Of a DNA stretch of 56,973 bases, positions 35,341 through 43,609 are shown piece by piece. Made by a program: the position numbers and the translations under genes. Each line of letters begins with the position of its first letter. Position 1 is the stretch's first letter. Origin of the DNA: an uncultured Clostridia bacterium (GTDB taxonomy: Bacteria; Bacillota; Clostridia; Oscillospirales; Ruminococcaceae); contig CANAQK010000006.1 of assembly GCA_947363605.1 (NCBI GenBank), positions 1 through 56,973 of the forward strand. Reading direction: 5' to 3'. The notes beneath the pieces are model-generated. The model saw only the letters and a list, made by a program, of their open reading frames with translations, was not told the origin of the DNA and ran no database searches.

Positions 35341-35426
35341 GAGCGGCCTCCCATGCGCTTGTAGTGGATTTTCTGTCCTCCAGTATACCAATTTCAGGGA
35401 ATGAATGCAAGTTTAATTTGGCAGTA

Positions 35427-35486
35427 CAGCACGCCTGTTTCATAAAAAAGCAGTATCCTGAAGTGTTCAAGGGTTTCTGCCCTGGC
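35427..35486 (+). repeat. MITE-4 left-end fragment
   Basis: CACGCCTGTTTCATAAAAAA plus about 35 bp match the left half of the intact MITE-4 at 52041-52173. No matching right end is found nearby, so this is a remnant. Confidence 0.6.
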
Positions 35487-35488
35487 CG

Positions 35489-35511
35489 GCCGCGATCCGA
35501 ATACGAGGCTC
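35489..35511 (+). repeat. 23-bp dispersed repeat, copy 2
   Basis: Second copy of the GCCGCGRTYCGAATACGAGG element found at 17223. Confidence 0.6.
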
Positions 35512-35536
35512 ATGCCGCCTCGCGCTTGGCACCCTC

Positions 35537-35572
35537 TTTTCTTTGATCGCTCAAAGAAAAGAGGGGAAAAGA
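35537..35572. terminator. Strong hairpin
   Basis: CCTCTTTTCTTTGA pairs with TCAAAGAAAAGAGG around a 5-nt loop. It has no clear gene to serve; it may end the candidate RNA at 35675-35850 on the minus strand or readthrough. Confidence 0.5.
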
Positions 35573-35674
35573 AAACCGTTGGGGGAGGCCGCCCCCAGGC
35601 CCCCGGGCACTTTACCCCAGGCGGCCTAAGTACAGAATTGCTGCCATGCAAACCTCCTATGGTTCCATCCTAAA

Positions 35675-35850
35675 GGGAGTATTGCCTGTTATTGCCACTT
35701 GTGCTTCGATGGGCTGGCCTGTACGCGCAACGGTTCTTAGGCTTGCCTCGTGTTAAACCGTAAGGAGCGATCTGTTCTCGTCCGGGAGGCAGGGGGATTC
35801 GTTGGCGCACGGGGGAATCCAAGGGGGGCGTACATAACCGCTTCCCTCCC
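35675..35850. ncRNA. Candidate structured RNA of unknown class
   Basis: No protein is plausible. Several nested helices are possible: GGGAG 35675-35679 with CTCCC 35846-35850, GTTAT 35688-35692 with ATAAC 35834-35838, GTACGC 35721-35726 with GCGTAC 35828-35833, enclosing hairpins ACGGTT/AACCGT (35730-35761) and GGATTC/GAATCC (35795-35820). The strand is unclear. The minus-strand segment AAGCCTAAGAACCG recalls the 3' half of 6S RNA, but the multibranch fold does not look like 6S. Confidence 0.4.
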
Positions 35851-35852
35851 AT

Positions 35853-35900
35853 AAAAAAGCCGCCGCCTTCCGGATTTTCATCCTTCAAGCGGCAGCCGAT
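35853..35900 (-). terminator. Terminator of the MATE gene
   Basis: On the minus strand, an imperfect GC-rich hairpin (GCTGCCGC...GGCGGCGGC) followed by TTTTTT, about 37 bp after the MATE stop. Confidence 0.8.
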
Positions 35901-35936
35901 CTTCAGCATAGCCTATGTAAATGAACCCTCAGCAGG

Positions 35937-37340
35937 TCAGACCACCTTATGCCGGTACCATTTATTCCCGTGAAGCCGAAGGGAAAAGATCACAGCGCGC
36001 ACAATCCATTCAACCCCCATGCAGGCCCAGACGCCCTGGATGCCGAAGCCCAGCGGAACCGCCGCCAGATAACCCAGGCCAACCCGAACCGCCCACATCG
36101 TCAGCAAGGAGGAAACAGAAGTAAAGTTCGCGTCCCCAGCCGCGCGCAGAATACTTGGCGTTACGTTGGAAAGCGCCCATACAAAGGGCAGGGGGATCGC
36201 CCCGATAATCATAAGCTGATAAATAATCGGAAGCGTTTCCGCATGGGGCGAATACAGCTTCAGGATCAGCGGCATCATTGGGCCCAGAATCAATACGGAA
36301 GCCAAACAGGCAATACTGCCCAGCCAGACCATCTGCTTGCCGTATTTTTTCGCCAGCGGAACATCCCCCGCGCCAATACATTGGCCAACCACCGTAATCG
36401 CCAGCGTCGATACCGACAGGCCCGCCGAATAAAACAGCCCGAACGACGAGTTCGTAATGGCATTTGCCGCAATCACCGCGCTGCTCATGCCGGAAATATA
36501 GGACTGCACGATCAGGCTGCCGCCGTTAAAGAAGAGCTGCTCTGCTGCGAAAGGGATCCCTATCTGGAAAATGCTTTTCTGATAGCTCCAGTCCACCCGG
36601 AAAATCTCCCGGAGCGGGACAGTCAGGCTTCCCCGCGGGGCCACCAGCAGATAAACCGCCACGCCTCCGCCGATCAGCCGCGCGATATTGTAGGAAAGGG
36701 TTGTGCCGAGAATATCCAGCTTCATAACGTTCAAGAAAAGCATACTGGCAAAAAGATGGATCAGGTTGATAATTACCGTCAGACGCAGGCAGGTTTTGGT
36801 ATCCCCTACTCCCCGCAGCACAGCAAACACCCCATTATAAAAAGCGAATGGAACCATGGAAATGCTGAACCCGATGATATAGGAAGTTGCTTTTTCACGG
36901 ATGACGGCATCTGCCGCGCCGAACATCCAGTTGATTGCCGGGCCGGAAACAGCCAGCAGCAGCGCACTGGTGATGAATGACACCGCACAGGTAGCAAACA
37001 CCGCCTGCCCGGCCGCGCGCCGCATTTTCTCCTGGTCCCCCTTCCCTTTATACTGCGCGACCACCACCGTGCCGCCCGAAGCGACTGCGCTGGAAAGCGC
37101 GATAATCATGTAAGTCAACGGGCTGACCAGACTGACTGCCGACACGGATTCCTGGCTGGAAGAGCTGATCATCGAAGTGGTCAGCATCCCGATCAGATAA
37201 ATAAAAAACTGGTCAATTAAAAGGGGGCCGAACATCCCGAAAATTTCCTGATAGGAAAACTGCGTGCTGTTGAACCGCCGGCTCAGCCAGCCGTCCGCCC
37301 GTGACCCTGGTTTTACCAGCGTAAAATGAAATGGTTTCAT
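35937..37340 (-). CDS. MATE family efflux transporter
   Basis: A 467-residue, twelve-helix transporter of the multidrug and toxic compound extrusion family (two MatE halves: IFGMFGPLLIDQFFIYLIGM early, IGIPFAAEQLFFNGGSLIV in the second half). Exports organic cations or drugs using Na+ or H+ gradients. A hydrophilic N-terminus of about 30 residues is present. The upstream region holds MITE-1 copy e 38 bp away. Confidence 0.92.
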   Translation of the reverse strand: MKPFHFTLVKPGSRADGWLSRRFNSTQFSYQEIFGMFGPLLIDQFFIYLIGMLTTSMISSSSQESVSAVSLVSPLTYMIIALSSAVASGGTVVVAQYKGKGDQEKMRRAAGQAVFATCAVSFITSALLLAVSGPAINWMFGAADAVIREKATSYIIGFSISMVPFAFYNGVFAVLRGVGDTKTCLRLTVIINLIHLFASMLFLNVMKLDILGTTLSYNIARLIGGGVAVYLLVAPRGSLTVPLREIFRVDWSYQKSIFQIGIPFAAEQLFFNGGSLIVQSYISGMSSAVIAANAITNSSFGLFYSAGLSVSTLAITVVGQCIGAGDVPLAKKYGKQMVWLGSIACLASVLILGPMMPLILKLYSPHAETLPIIYQLMIIGAIPLPFVWALSNVTPSILRAAGDANFTSVSSLLTMWAVRVGLGYLAAVPLGFGIQGVWACMGVEWIVRAVIFSLRLHGNKWYRHKVV

Positions 37341-37378
37341 TTTGATGATGTCCTTTCAATGAATGAATTCTGACTTTG

Positions 37379-37540
37379 AGAACCTGTATTCATAACCAGG
37401 GATGCCGGATGGCCGATGGATTTTTTTGGCAGGCAAGGCGATTTTTTGCGGCCATACTGGCGTATGGCAAGAAAAATGAACGCAGTATGCCAGAAAAAGG
37501 CCCGGTCAGATGGCGTTCTCCGGCTATGAATACAGGTTCT
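37379..37540 (+). mobile_element. MITE-1 copy e
   Basis: AGAACCTGTATTCATAACC to GGCTATGAATACAGGTTCT, an almost perfect 19-bp terminal repeat. The rest of the 37341-37828 gap is non-coding with the GH18 promoter at its end. Confidence 0.88.
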
Positions 37541-37772
37541 AAGGTCCTCTGAAATAAACCGTACTACGTTACACCACCGATACTTTACCCTGATGACAGG
37601 CTCTGTTCCATGACATCCAGTATTATACCATTCCCACCCGAAAAGTAAAGGTTTTTCACTAAAAAAACAAGCCGGCAGCCAAACTATTTTTTCACCGCCT
37701 AACGATCCGGAAAACTGCTGCTTTATTTTGTGAAAACCTTAATATTTACCAAGTAAAGTAATTGGTTTTCAG

Positions 37773-37801
37773 TTGATTTTACCTGAAAATTCCTGTATGA
37801 T
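37773..37801 (+). promoter_or_regulatory. Putative sigma-A promoter of GH18 gene 2
   Basis: TTGATT (37773-37778), 17-bp spacer, TATGAT (37796-37801), 28 bp before the ATG. Confidence 0.6.
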
Positions 37802-37828
37802 GAGGGAAAGAAGTTAGGAGGTGTCCCT

Positions 37829-38857
37829 ATGGACAACAAACAGAAAAAATATCTCCTGGGCTACGCGGGAAATACCGCCGGCATCACCGAGGAAGACGCC
37901 AAAAAACTGACCCATATCAACTTGGCTTTCGGACGGCTGAACCTGGATGGCAGGATCTCCGTCGATCACCTGACGATCCTGGAGCAGCTTCCCCAGATCC
38001 GGGCCTGGAACCCCGGGATTAAAATCGTGCTTTCCCTGGTTCCCCACCATCCCGATGCTTTCACCCTTAACTGCGCGACCCCTGAGGGCCGGGAAACTAT
38101 CGCCCGTTCCTGCGCCGAAACCGTCCAGGAACACAAGCTGGACGGCATCGACTTGGACTGGGAATACCCCTGTGTCCCTTCCAACGGCGCCAACACCTCC
38201 CCGGCGGATAAACACAATTTCACCCTGCTCTGCCAGGAAATCCGCCGCCAGCTCGACGCCATTAACGGCAGCCACTACCTGCTCACCATTGCGGCCGGCG
38301 CAGATCTCTATTATGTGGAAAGCGTGGAAATCCCGGAGCTGATGAAGGTGCTGGACTACATCTGCCTGATGACCTATGACCTGAAATGCGGCTTTCATGC
38401 GCTGGCAGGCCACCATACTCAGCTTTATTCCTCTACCGGGGATGTCTTCCGCAACAGCTGCGACCAGGCGCTTCGCCTGTTCCATGCGGCGGGCGCACCC
38501 AAGGAAAAGCTCCTGATGGGCGCTGCCTTCTATTCCCGCAAATGGGAAGGGATCGAGGACCGCAACCACGGGCTGCTCCAGATCTGCAAAAACGGCGGCG
38601 GATACGGACCCAACTATCATGACCTGGTGTCAGATTACATCGATAAAAATGGCTATACCCGCTACTGGGACGACGAAGCCAAAGCCCCCTACCTCTTTAA
38701 TGGAAGCACCTTCCTTTCCTATGACGATCCGGAATCCCTCAAAGCAAAATGCGAATACGTCAACCGTGAAGGCTATGCCGGCATTTTCTATTGGGAGCAC
38801 GTGTGCGACGCGACCCGCACCCTCCTGGACACCCTTTATCAAAACCTGAACGCCTAG
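37829..38857 (+). CDS. GH18 glycosidase, chitinase-like, no signal peptide
   Basis: A 342-residue family 18 glycoside hydrolase. The catalytic motif DGIDLDWEYP places the acid at Glu112. KIVLSLVP at 65-72, LMTYDLK in the middle, and the C-terminal IFYWEHVCD complete the barrel pattern. No signal peptide or binding domain, so it is cytosolic or spore-targeted like the other GH18 protein in this window, to which it is only distantly similar. Good TTAGGAGGTG site. The TAG stop is the first three bases of MITE-3 copy b, so the original C-terminus may have been different. Confidence 0.9.
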   Translation: MDNKQKKYLLGYAGNTAGITEEDAKKLTHINLAFGRLNLDGRISVDHLTILEQLPQIRAWNPGIKIVLSLVPHHPDAFTLNCATPEGRETIARSCAETVQEHKLDGIDLDWEYPCVPSNGANTSPADKHNFTLLCQEIRRQLDAINGSHYLLTIAAGADLYYVESVEIPELMKVLDYICLMTYDLKCGFHALAGHHTQLYSSTGDVFRNSCDQALRLFHAAGAPKEKLLMGAAFYSRKWEGIEDRNHGLLQICKNGGGYGPNYHDLVSDYIDKNGYTRYWDDEAKAPYLFNGSTFLSYDDPESLKAKCEYVNREGYAGIFYWEHVCDATRTLLDTLYQNLNA

Positions 38858-39019
38858 GGCTTGTTTGAAAATAGAGAAATGACCTGTTTTTTCGCAAACA
38901 GCAGGAGAATGCAAGGCAAAAAACGCAGGAATCCTTGCCGGATTCCGAGTATTTTTAACGCAGCATTCACCGTTGCTTGTAGAAAAAAACGAAAATTTCG
39001 ATTTTTCAAACAGCCCCTA
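38855..39019. mobile_element. MITE-3 copy b
   Basis: TAGGGCTTGTTTGAAAA / TTTTCAAACAGCCCCTA ends (one mismatch) around a non-coding core similar in plan to copy a. It separates the GH18 gene from its terminator. Confidence 0.82.
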
Positions 39020-39027
39020 ATCCCCCG

Positions 39028-39062
39028 GCTTCGTGCAGAGGACTCTGCACGAAGCTTTTTTG
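39028..39062 (+). terminator. GH18 gene terminator, displaced by MITE-3
   Basis: Perfect stem GCTTCGTGCAGAG/CTCTGCACGAAGC followed by eight T. Confidence 0.9.
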
Positions 39063-39116
39063 CCCTTTTTCGGCCGATTTGAACCCTTCCCGGCCACAGG
39101 CAAATCAGCCGCGCAG

Positions 39117-39169
39117 GAACGCCGTTCGGGAAGCTCCTCTTGAAAGCCGGATCCTTTTTAAGGCGCGGG
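39117..39169 (+). repeat. Dispersed intergenic repeat, copy 2
   Basis: Matches 17314-17371 (GCTCCTCTTGAAAGCCGG core). Located about 108 bp upstream of dpaA. Confidence 0.6.
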
Positions 39170-39276
39170 AGGATACTCCCAGGAACGCAAATCCCCTTGA
39201 TTTCATAGGATGGAATGCTGCCTGCTCGAACCGGGCGGTACCCAGAAATTTGATCAGAAAGGAAGCTGAATCTGTC

Positions 39277-40161
39277 ATGCTTCATAATAAAACTATCCTG
39301 GTTGCGGGCGGGGATTTGCGGCAGGCGCATCTGTCCAAACTGTTTTCCAGCGCCAACCGTGTGTATACACTCGGGCTTGAAAAAGCGGAAGGCGCCGGCG
39401 GAACACCGACTACCCTCTCCGAACTCTGGCAAACCGGGCTGAAGGTGGACTATATCATCCTGCCCATGCCTGTCCTCAGCGACGAAACGCTTGTCAACAC
39501 CCCTTTTTCCGGAAAAAAGCTGGCCATTGATGCCCTGCTCGACTGTGCCAACCCGGATACCATCGTCCTTGGCGGCCGTCTGCCCCCTGCCCTGATCCAA
39601 AAGCTGGAAGAACGCGGCCTGGCCTACAGTGATTATCTGGACCGGGAAGAACTGGCTGTCCTGAACGCAGTGCCTACTGCAGAAGGGGCCATCCAGATTG
39701 CGATGGAAGAGCTCCCCACCACCATTTTCGGGATGAAAATCCTGCTGATCGGATACGGGAGGATCTCCAAAGTATTGGCCCGGCTGCTTAAAGCGCTCGG
39801 TGCGGAGGTTACGGTTTCCGCCCGGAAATTTTCCGACTTGGCCTGGATCCAGGCCAACGGCTTCCGCTCGGCCCATACAGCCGATCTGGCTGAAGCGATC
39901 ACCGGCACACAGCTGATTATCAATACGGTCCCCGCCGTTGTACTTAACGAAGAGCTTCTTTCCCGGGTAGAGCCGGGCTGCCTGCTGATTGACCTCGCCT
40001 CCAAACCCGGCGGGATTGATTTCACGACGGCTAACCGGATGGGGCTGAAAGCGGTCTGGGCGCTCTCCCTCCCCGGGAAGGTGGCGCCGATCACCGCAGG
40101 AAAAATTATTTTCGATACCATCCAAAATATCGAAGCAGAACGGAGGCAGGCGCATGAATAA
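39277..40161 (+). CDS. dpaA: Dipicolinate synthase subunit A
   Basis: NAD(P)-dependent subunit that makes dipicolinic acid from dihydroxytetrahydrodipicolinate in the mother cell during sporulation. The 294-residue protein has a central Rossmann domain (ILLIGYGRISKVLARLLKALGAEVTV) and the characteristic tail LPGKVAPITAGKII. The ATG at 39277 follows AAAGGAAG; the upstream frame is not coding. It overlaps dpaB by 8 bp. The pair marks the organism as an endospore former. Confidence 0.93.
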   Translation: MLHNKTILVAGGDLRQAHLSKLFSSANRVYTLGLEKAEGAGGTPTTLSELWQTGLKVDYIILPMPVLSDETLVNTPFSGKKLAIDALLDCANPDTIVLGGRLPPALIQKLEERGLAYSDYLDREELAVLNAVPTAEGAIQIAMEELPTTIFGMKILLIGYGRISKVLARLLKALGAEVTVSARKFSDLAWIQANGFRSAHTADLAEAITGTQLIINTVPAVVLNEELLSRVEPGCLLIDLASKPGGIDFTTANRMGLKAVWALSLPGKVAPITAGKIIFDTIQNIEAERRQAHE

Positions 40162-40738
40162 AATCAAACTGGGCTTTGCGATCTGCGGTTCCTTTTGCAC
40201 CCACGCGGAAAACGTCCGCCTGATGGAAACCCTCGCCGGCATGGACTATGATATCCTTCCGATCCTCTCCTTCAACGCCGCCCGGATGGATACCCGGTTC
40301 GGCAAGGCCCGGGAGCTGATTGAACAGGTGGAATCCATCTGCGGGAAAAAAGTTATTTGCAGCATCGAAGCTGCCGAACCAATCGGCCCCAAGCATATGA
40401 CCGACATCCTACTGGTATCCCCCTGTACCGGGAACACCCTCGCCAAGCTGGCTTATTCCATTATTGATACTCCGGTCACCATGGCGGTCAAGAGCCACCT
40501 GCGGAACCATCTGCCAGTGGTACTGGCGGTTTCCACCAACGACGCGCTCAGCGGCTGCGCGAAAAACATCGGCACCCTCTCCAACTACCGCAATTTTTAC
40601 TTTGTCCCGCTGGCGCAGGATAATTTCCGGCAGAAGCCGACCTCCCTGGTCGCCAAGTTCGATTTAGCCCCGCAAACCATCGAAGCAGCGCTCCAGGGGA
40701 TCCAGATCGAGCCGGTCCTGCTCTCGCCGCACGGATAA
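40154..40738 (+). CDS. dpaB: Dipicolinate synthase subunit B
   Basis: Flavoprotein-like subunit of dipicolinate synthase, 194 residues (usual length about 200). It has the flavoprotein fold of the SpoVFB group with FAICGSFCTH near the start, VSPCTGNTLAKLAYSI in the middle and VLAVSTNDALS. Works with DpaA; expression should be under late mother-cell control (sigma K), although I did not find a clear sigma K promoter. Followed by a terminator. Confidence 0.93.
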   Translation: MNKIKLGFAICGSFCTHAENVRLMETLAGMDYDILPILSFNAARMDTRFGKARELIEQVESICGKKVICSIEAAEPIGPKHMTDILLVSPCTGNTLAKLAYSIIDTPVTMAVKSHLRNHLPVVLAVSTNDALSGCAKNIGTLSNYRNFYFVPLAQDNFRQKPTSLVAKFDLAPQTIEAALQGIQIEPVLLSPHG

Positions 40739-40761
40739 ACCGCCCTCCGATATCCAACAGA

Positions 40762-40794
40762 AAAAGGATGGAGCCCAAAGCCCCATCCTTTTCT
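40762..40794 (+). terminator. dpaAB terminator
   Basis: Stem AAAAGGATGG/CCATCCTTTT with an 11-nt loop, 24 bp past the dpaB stop. Confidence 0.8.
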
Positions 40795-40858
40795 CCTACG
40801 GGCAGCCAGCAGGAAACCGGCTGTCCGGCTATTTTTTGTTTTATTCTCAAATATCGCT

Positions 40859-42472
40859 CTATCTTCCCTCTGCGGCACTGCGGCCGGCAATCCTGCCCAG
40901 CGTCAGCGCCATCGAATGGCTGATGCCAGGCACCGTCAGCGGATATTCCCCCGAAAAGCGGTTGCCCTGCACATTCCCCGTCACATACAGCCCCGGAATG
41001 ATCCGGCCTTGATCGTCATAGGTACGGCAATACGGGTCACTGTCCAGCCCTCCCATACAGATAATCATGATAGCAGGGGTGAAACGGGTGGCGTAAAACG
41101 GCAGTTTTTCTACTGGGAAAAGCCGCTTGGGCTGTTTCCCAAAATCGCTGTCGTATTTTTCCCGGCAGCACTGGTTATAGCGTTCGATCTCAGACTTGGC
41201 TGTTTCAGCCGGCAAACCCATTTTTTCGATCAGCTCCTCAATCGTATCCGCCCGGAGCATCTCGCCGGATTCTATCGCTTTTTCCAAGGTCCGCGGGGTC
41301 GTGATGTTGTCGATTGTCCCCAAATGCGGGTAAACCTTCCCGGACTCCAGCTCGGAATCCTCCATCACATAGCAGACGGAGCCATGGTTCGGCGTCACGA
41401 AGGGCACCTGATCCCGCCAATTCCCGTCCGCAATCTGCCAGGCGGTTTTCCCCGGCTGAAGGACAATCTGGTTATTGATCTGCTGGCCGGGGCAGTCCTC
41501 GTTCACGAAGCGTTCCCCTTCCAGGTTCAGCAGCAGGAAACCGGAAGCTCCCAGCGCCCCTCCCATATGATGCGCCATCGGCGCATGAGGGCTGTCCTGC
41601 ATATGGGCCCCGGCCCACATCGCCATGCGATGCCCGTCCCCCGTATTCGAAGGCTGCTTGTTCCGGTCGTAGCTGGTCCACATCCGGGGCAGGCAGAGGG
41701 CGCCGGGGCAATAGTGCCCCAGCATGGCGTCGTCGCTGGAATAGTCTCCCGTCGCCAGGATCACCCCTTTCGAAGCCAGCGCCCGGATATAGCCCCCCTC
41801 CGGATGCTCTGCAAGCACGCCGTTAACCCGGCCGTTCTCATCCCGGAGCAGCTTCCGTGCCGGAGCGGAAAAGAAGCTGGTAAGGTTGCCGGTCTGCTCA
41901 GCAAGCGCATAATTGGCCTTGAACACCGGGATATGGGTGGGCCGCACCCATACGGTAGTCTGATAGCATTTGAAAGGTTCCTTCTCATGCTCAAAGGATT
42001 CCGGTTCCGGATACCGCCGGGGCTGGATCCAGCACTTCGTCCCTTTTGGGACAGGCTCCCGGCTGTTTTTCAGCACCAGCAATTCCGGGCAGGCACGGAT
42101 ATACCAGTCAAACGCTTCGCCGGCCTCTTTGGCCCAAGCCTTCAGGATCCGCTGATCAGCCCGGTAGCCCATATCCCGCATCAGGTCGGCAACGACCGCA
42201 TTTTTATCAATCCCCCGCCGTCCCCATAAATCCGCAATTTCGCTGTCCAGGATAGCAAAATCCCCCGAGCGCGCCTGCGGTGACTTACATTTTTCGAACA
42301 GGACCACTTTCGTCCCCATGGAAGCGGCCTGGCGGATTGCCGCGACGCCGGCTAACCCGCCGCCTACGACAACCAACTCCGTTTCCACCGTTTGGACGAT
42401 GGAGGATTCGGGAATCAATGGCTCGCTTCCCCGCCAGTTTTCGGTGCTTTGGCTTTCTTTTTCTGTTTTCAT
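40859..42472 (-). CDS. FAD-dependent oxidoreductase, fumarate-reductase flavoprotein type
   Basis: A 537-residue cytosolic flavoprotein with an N-terminal FAD-binding site (VVGGGLAGVAAIRQA, followed by the acidic LFEK), a long substrate region, and a C-terminal FAD segment (PGLYVTGNVQGNRF...ISHSMALTLGRIAG). It resembles the FAD_binding_2 group (fumarate, urocanate and 3-ketosteroid reductases) but lacks the FMN-binding and haem domains of respiratory members and has no signal peptide. It is the last gene of the PTS operon, so it probably oxidises or reduces the imported sugar product. The ATG at 42472 is two codons after a TTG that is less likely. Confidence 0.85.
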   Translation of the reverse strand: MKTEKESQSTENWRGSEPLIPESSIVQTVETELVVVGGGLAGVAAIRQAASMGTKVVLFEKCKSPQARSGDFAILDSEIADLWGRRGIDKNAVVADLMRDMGYRADQRILKAWAKEAGEAFDWYIRACPELLVLKNSREPVPKGTKCWIQPRRYPEPESFEHEKEPFKCYQTTVWVRPTHIPVFKANYALAEQTGNLTSFFSAPARKLLRDENGRVNGVLAEHPEGGYIRALASKGVILATGDYSSDDAMLGHYCPGALCLPRMWTSYDRNKQPSNTGDGHRMAMWAGAHMQDSPHAPMAHHMGGALGASGFLLLNLEGERFVNEDCPGQQINNQIVLQPGKTAWQIADGNWRDQVPFVTPNHGSVCYVMEDSELESGKVYPHLGTIDNITTPRTLEKAIESGEMLRADTIEELIEKMGLPAETAKSEIERYNQCCREKYDSDFGKQPKRLFPVEKLPFYATRFTPAIMIICMGGLDSDPYCRTYDDQGRIIPGLYVTGNVQGNRFSGEYPLTVPGISHSMALTLGRIAGRSAAEGR

Positions 42473-42508
42473 TCTCAAATATGTCCCTTTCTTCCCTCTA
42501 TGCCTGGC

Positions 42509-43315
42509 CTACTCGAGGCCCTGTTCGTCCAGGTAACGCTCAATAGCGCGAAGCACGCCTTCTTCCGCATTGCTTTCAGCCGTATAACGGCAGCAGGCTT
42601 TCACCCCGTCGATCGCATTGGCAACCGCAAAGCTGTATTCCGCACGGCCCAGCATTTCCAGATCATTATAGTAATCCCCAAACGCCATGGTTTCGGCCGG
42701 CGTAACCCCTAAAAGCCGCTGAAGCGCTTCCAGCCCGGTCCCTTTATTCACACCCGGTTTCATCAAGTCAACCGAAACATCGTCCGTAGCTGTGGCGCTG
42801 AGTTCCTCCCCAAACGCCTCCCGCAGAATCGGGAGGGAATGGTAAAGCGGGTTCGCCGGGTCATACAACGCCGCCCGGTAAACCGGTTCAGGCGCCTGCC
42901 GGAGATCCTCCAGGCGCAGCATCCGGAAGAGCCCGTCCGGCTTTTCGTCCTCCTTGGTGAAGAAGGGCGGCGGGACCCGGTAATACATCGCGTTCCGGGC
43001 GCAAAGCGAAAGGAAAACCCCCGGGATGGATTCACAAACCCGGACAATCCGGTCAACCTGCTCTGGTCCCAGGGCTTCCCGGACAAACGCCTTGCCTTGA
43101 TACTCCCCATAGGCCCCGTTGTCACAGATATATGCCATCGGTTCCCCGGCCGGCTCGAACATCCGGAACAGGTTGTTGTAATGCCGCGCGCTGGCGGGGG
43201 CAAAGACGATCCCATGCCGGGCCAGCCGCCGGATTAACGGGAATATCCCAAGCGGAAGCTGTTTATCCGGATAAACCAGGGTATTATCCATGTCCGTTGC
43301 GATCAGCCGTATCAT
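42509..43315 (-). CDS. Cof-type HAD hydrolase
   Basis: A 268-residue haloacid dehalogenase superfamily phosphatase. Motif I is DMDNTLVYP with the nucleophile and acid/base aspartates (Asp8 and Asp10), a C2-type cap follows, and motif IV is FGDYYNDLEML. Such Cof enzymes remove phosphate from sugar phosphates or nucleotides. Within the PTS operon it may dephosphorylate an intermediate or prevent sugar-phosphate build-up. The start is 12 bp after the HPr-like gene. Confidence 0.9.
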   Translation of the reverse strand: MIRLIATDMDNTLVYPDKQLPLGIFPLIRRLARHGIVFAPASARHYNNLFRMFEPAGEPMAYICDNGAYGEYQGKAFVREALGPEQVDRIVRVCESIPGVFLSLCARNAMYYRVPPPFFTKEDEKPDGLFRMLRLEDLRQAPEPVYRAALYDPANPLYHSLPILREAFGEELSATATDDVSVDLMKPGVNKGTGLEALQRLLGVTPAETMAFGDYYNDLEMLGRAEYSFAVANAIDGVKACCRYTAESNAEEGVLRAIERYLDEQGLE

Positions 43316-43327
43316 CCTGTTCCTCCG

Positions 43328-43585
43328 TTAAAAATTTTCCTGGCAGAATGCCTCCAGCTCGGTACAGGCCGTTTCCTCGTCTGCCCCTTCCAGGGTAAAC
43401 CGGATCGCGTCCCCCTGCTTGACATTCAGGCCCATCACGCCAAAAAGCCGTTTGGCCTGTGCGGACGCTTCCCCTTTCCAAATCTGGATATTGCTTTGAT
43501 AGGATGCCGCCCGCTTGACCAGCATCCCGGCTGGCCGGGCGTGAAGCCCCAATTCATCTTTGACCGTATACGTAAATTCTCTCAT
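43328..43585 (-). CDS. HPr-like phosphocarrier without regulatory Ser46
   Basis: An 85-residue HPr-family protein. The catalytic histidine His15 is in LHARPAGML, so it should accept phosphate from enzyme I and pass it to the IIA protein. The region that carries the regulatory Ser46 in Gram-positive HPr (KSIMGVMSL) reads KRLFGVMGL, with Arg46 at the serine site, so HPr kinase cannot phosphorylate it. This suggests a dedicated phosphocarrier for the neighbouring PTS that does not act in CcpA-linked catabolite repression. Encoded between the SIS and HAD genes (24 and 12 bp gaps). Confidence 0.9.
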   Translation of the reverse strand: MREFTYTVKDELGLHARPAGMLVKRAASYQSNIQIWKGEASAQAKRLFGVMGLNVKQGDAIRFTLEGADEETACTELEAFCQENF

Positions 43586-43609
43586 CCCAAATGTCCCCCG
43601 CTTTTATTT

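Noticed and set aside
35675..35850. Firm 6S RNA call
   Set aside because: Only a short 3' segment resembles 6S, and the predicted multibranch fold differs from the rod-like 6S structure, so only a generic candidate is listed.
38854..40242. 462-codon minus-strand open frame
   Set aside because: Lies opposite dpaA and MITE-3, both well supported; no family features.
40916..42229. 437-codon plus-strand open frame
   Set aside because: Shadow of the flavoprotein gene.
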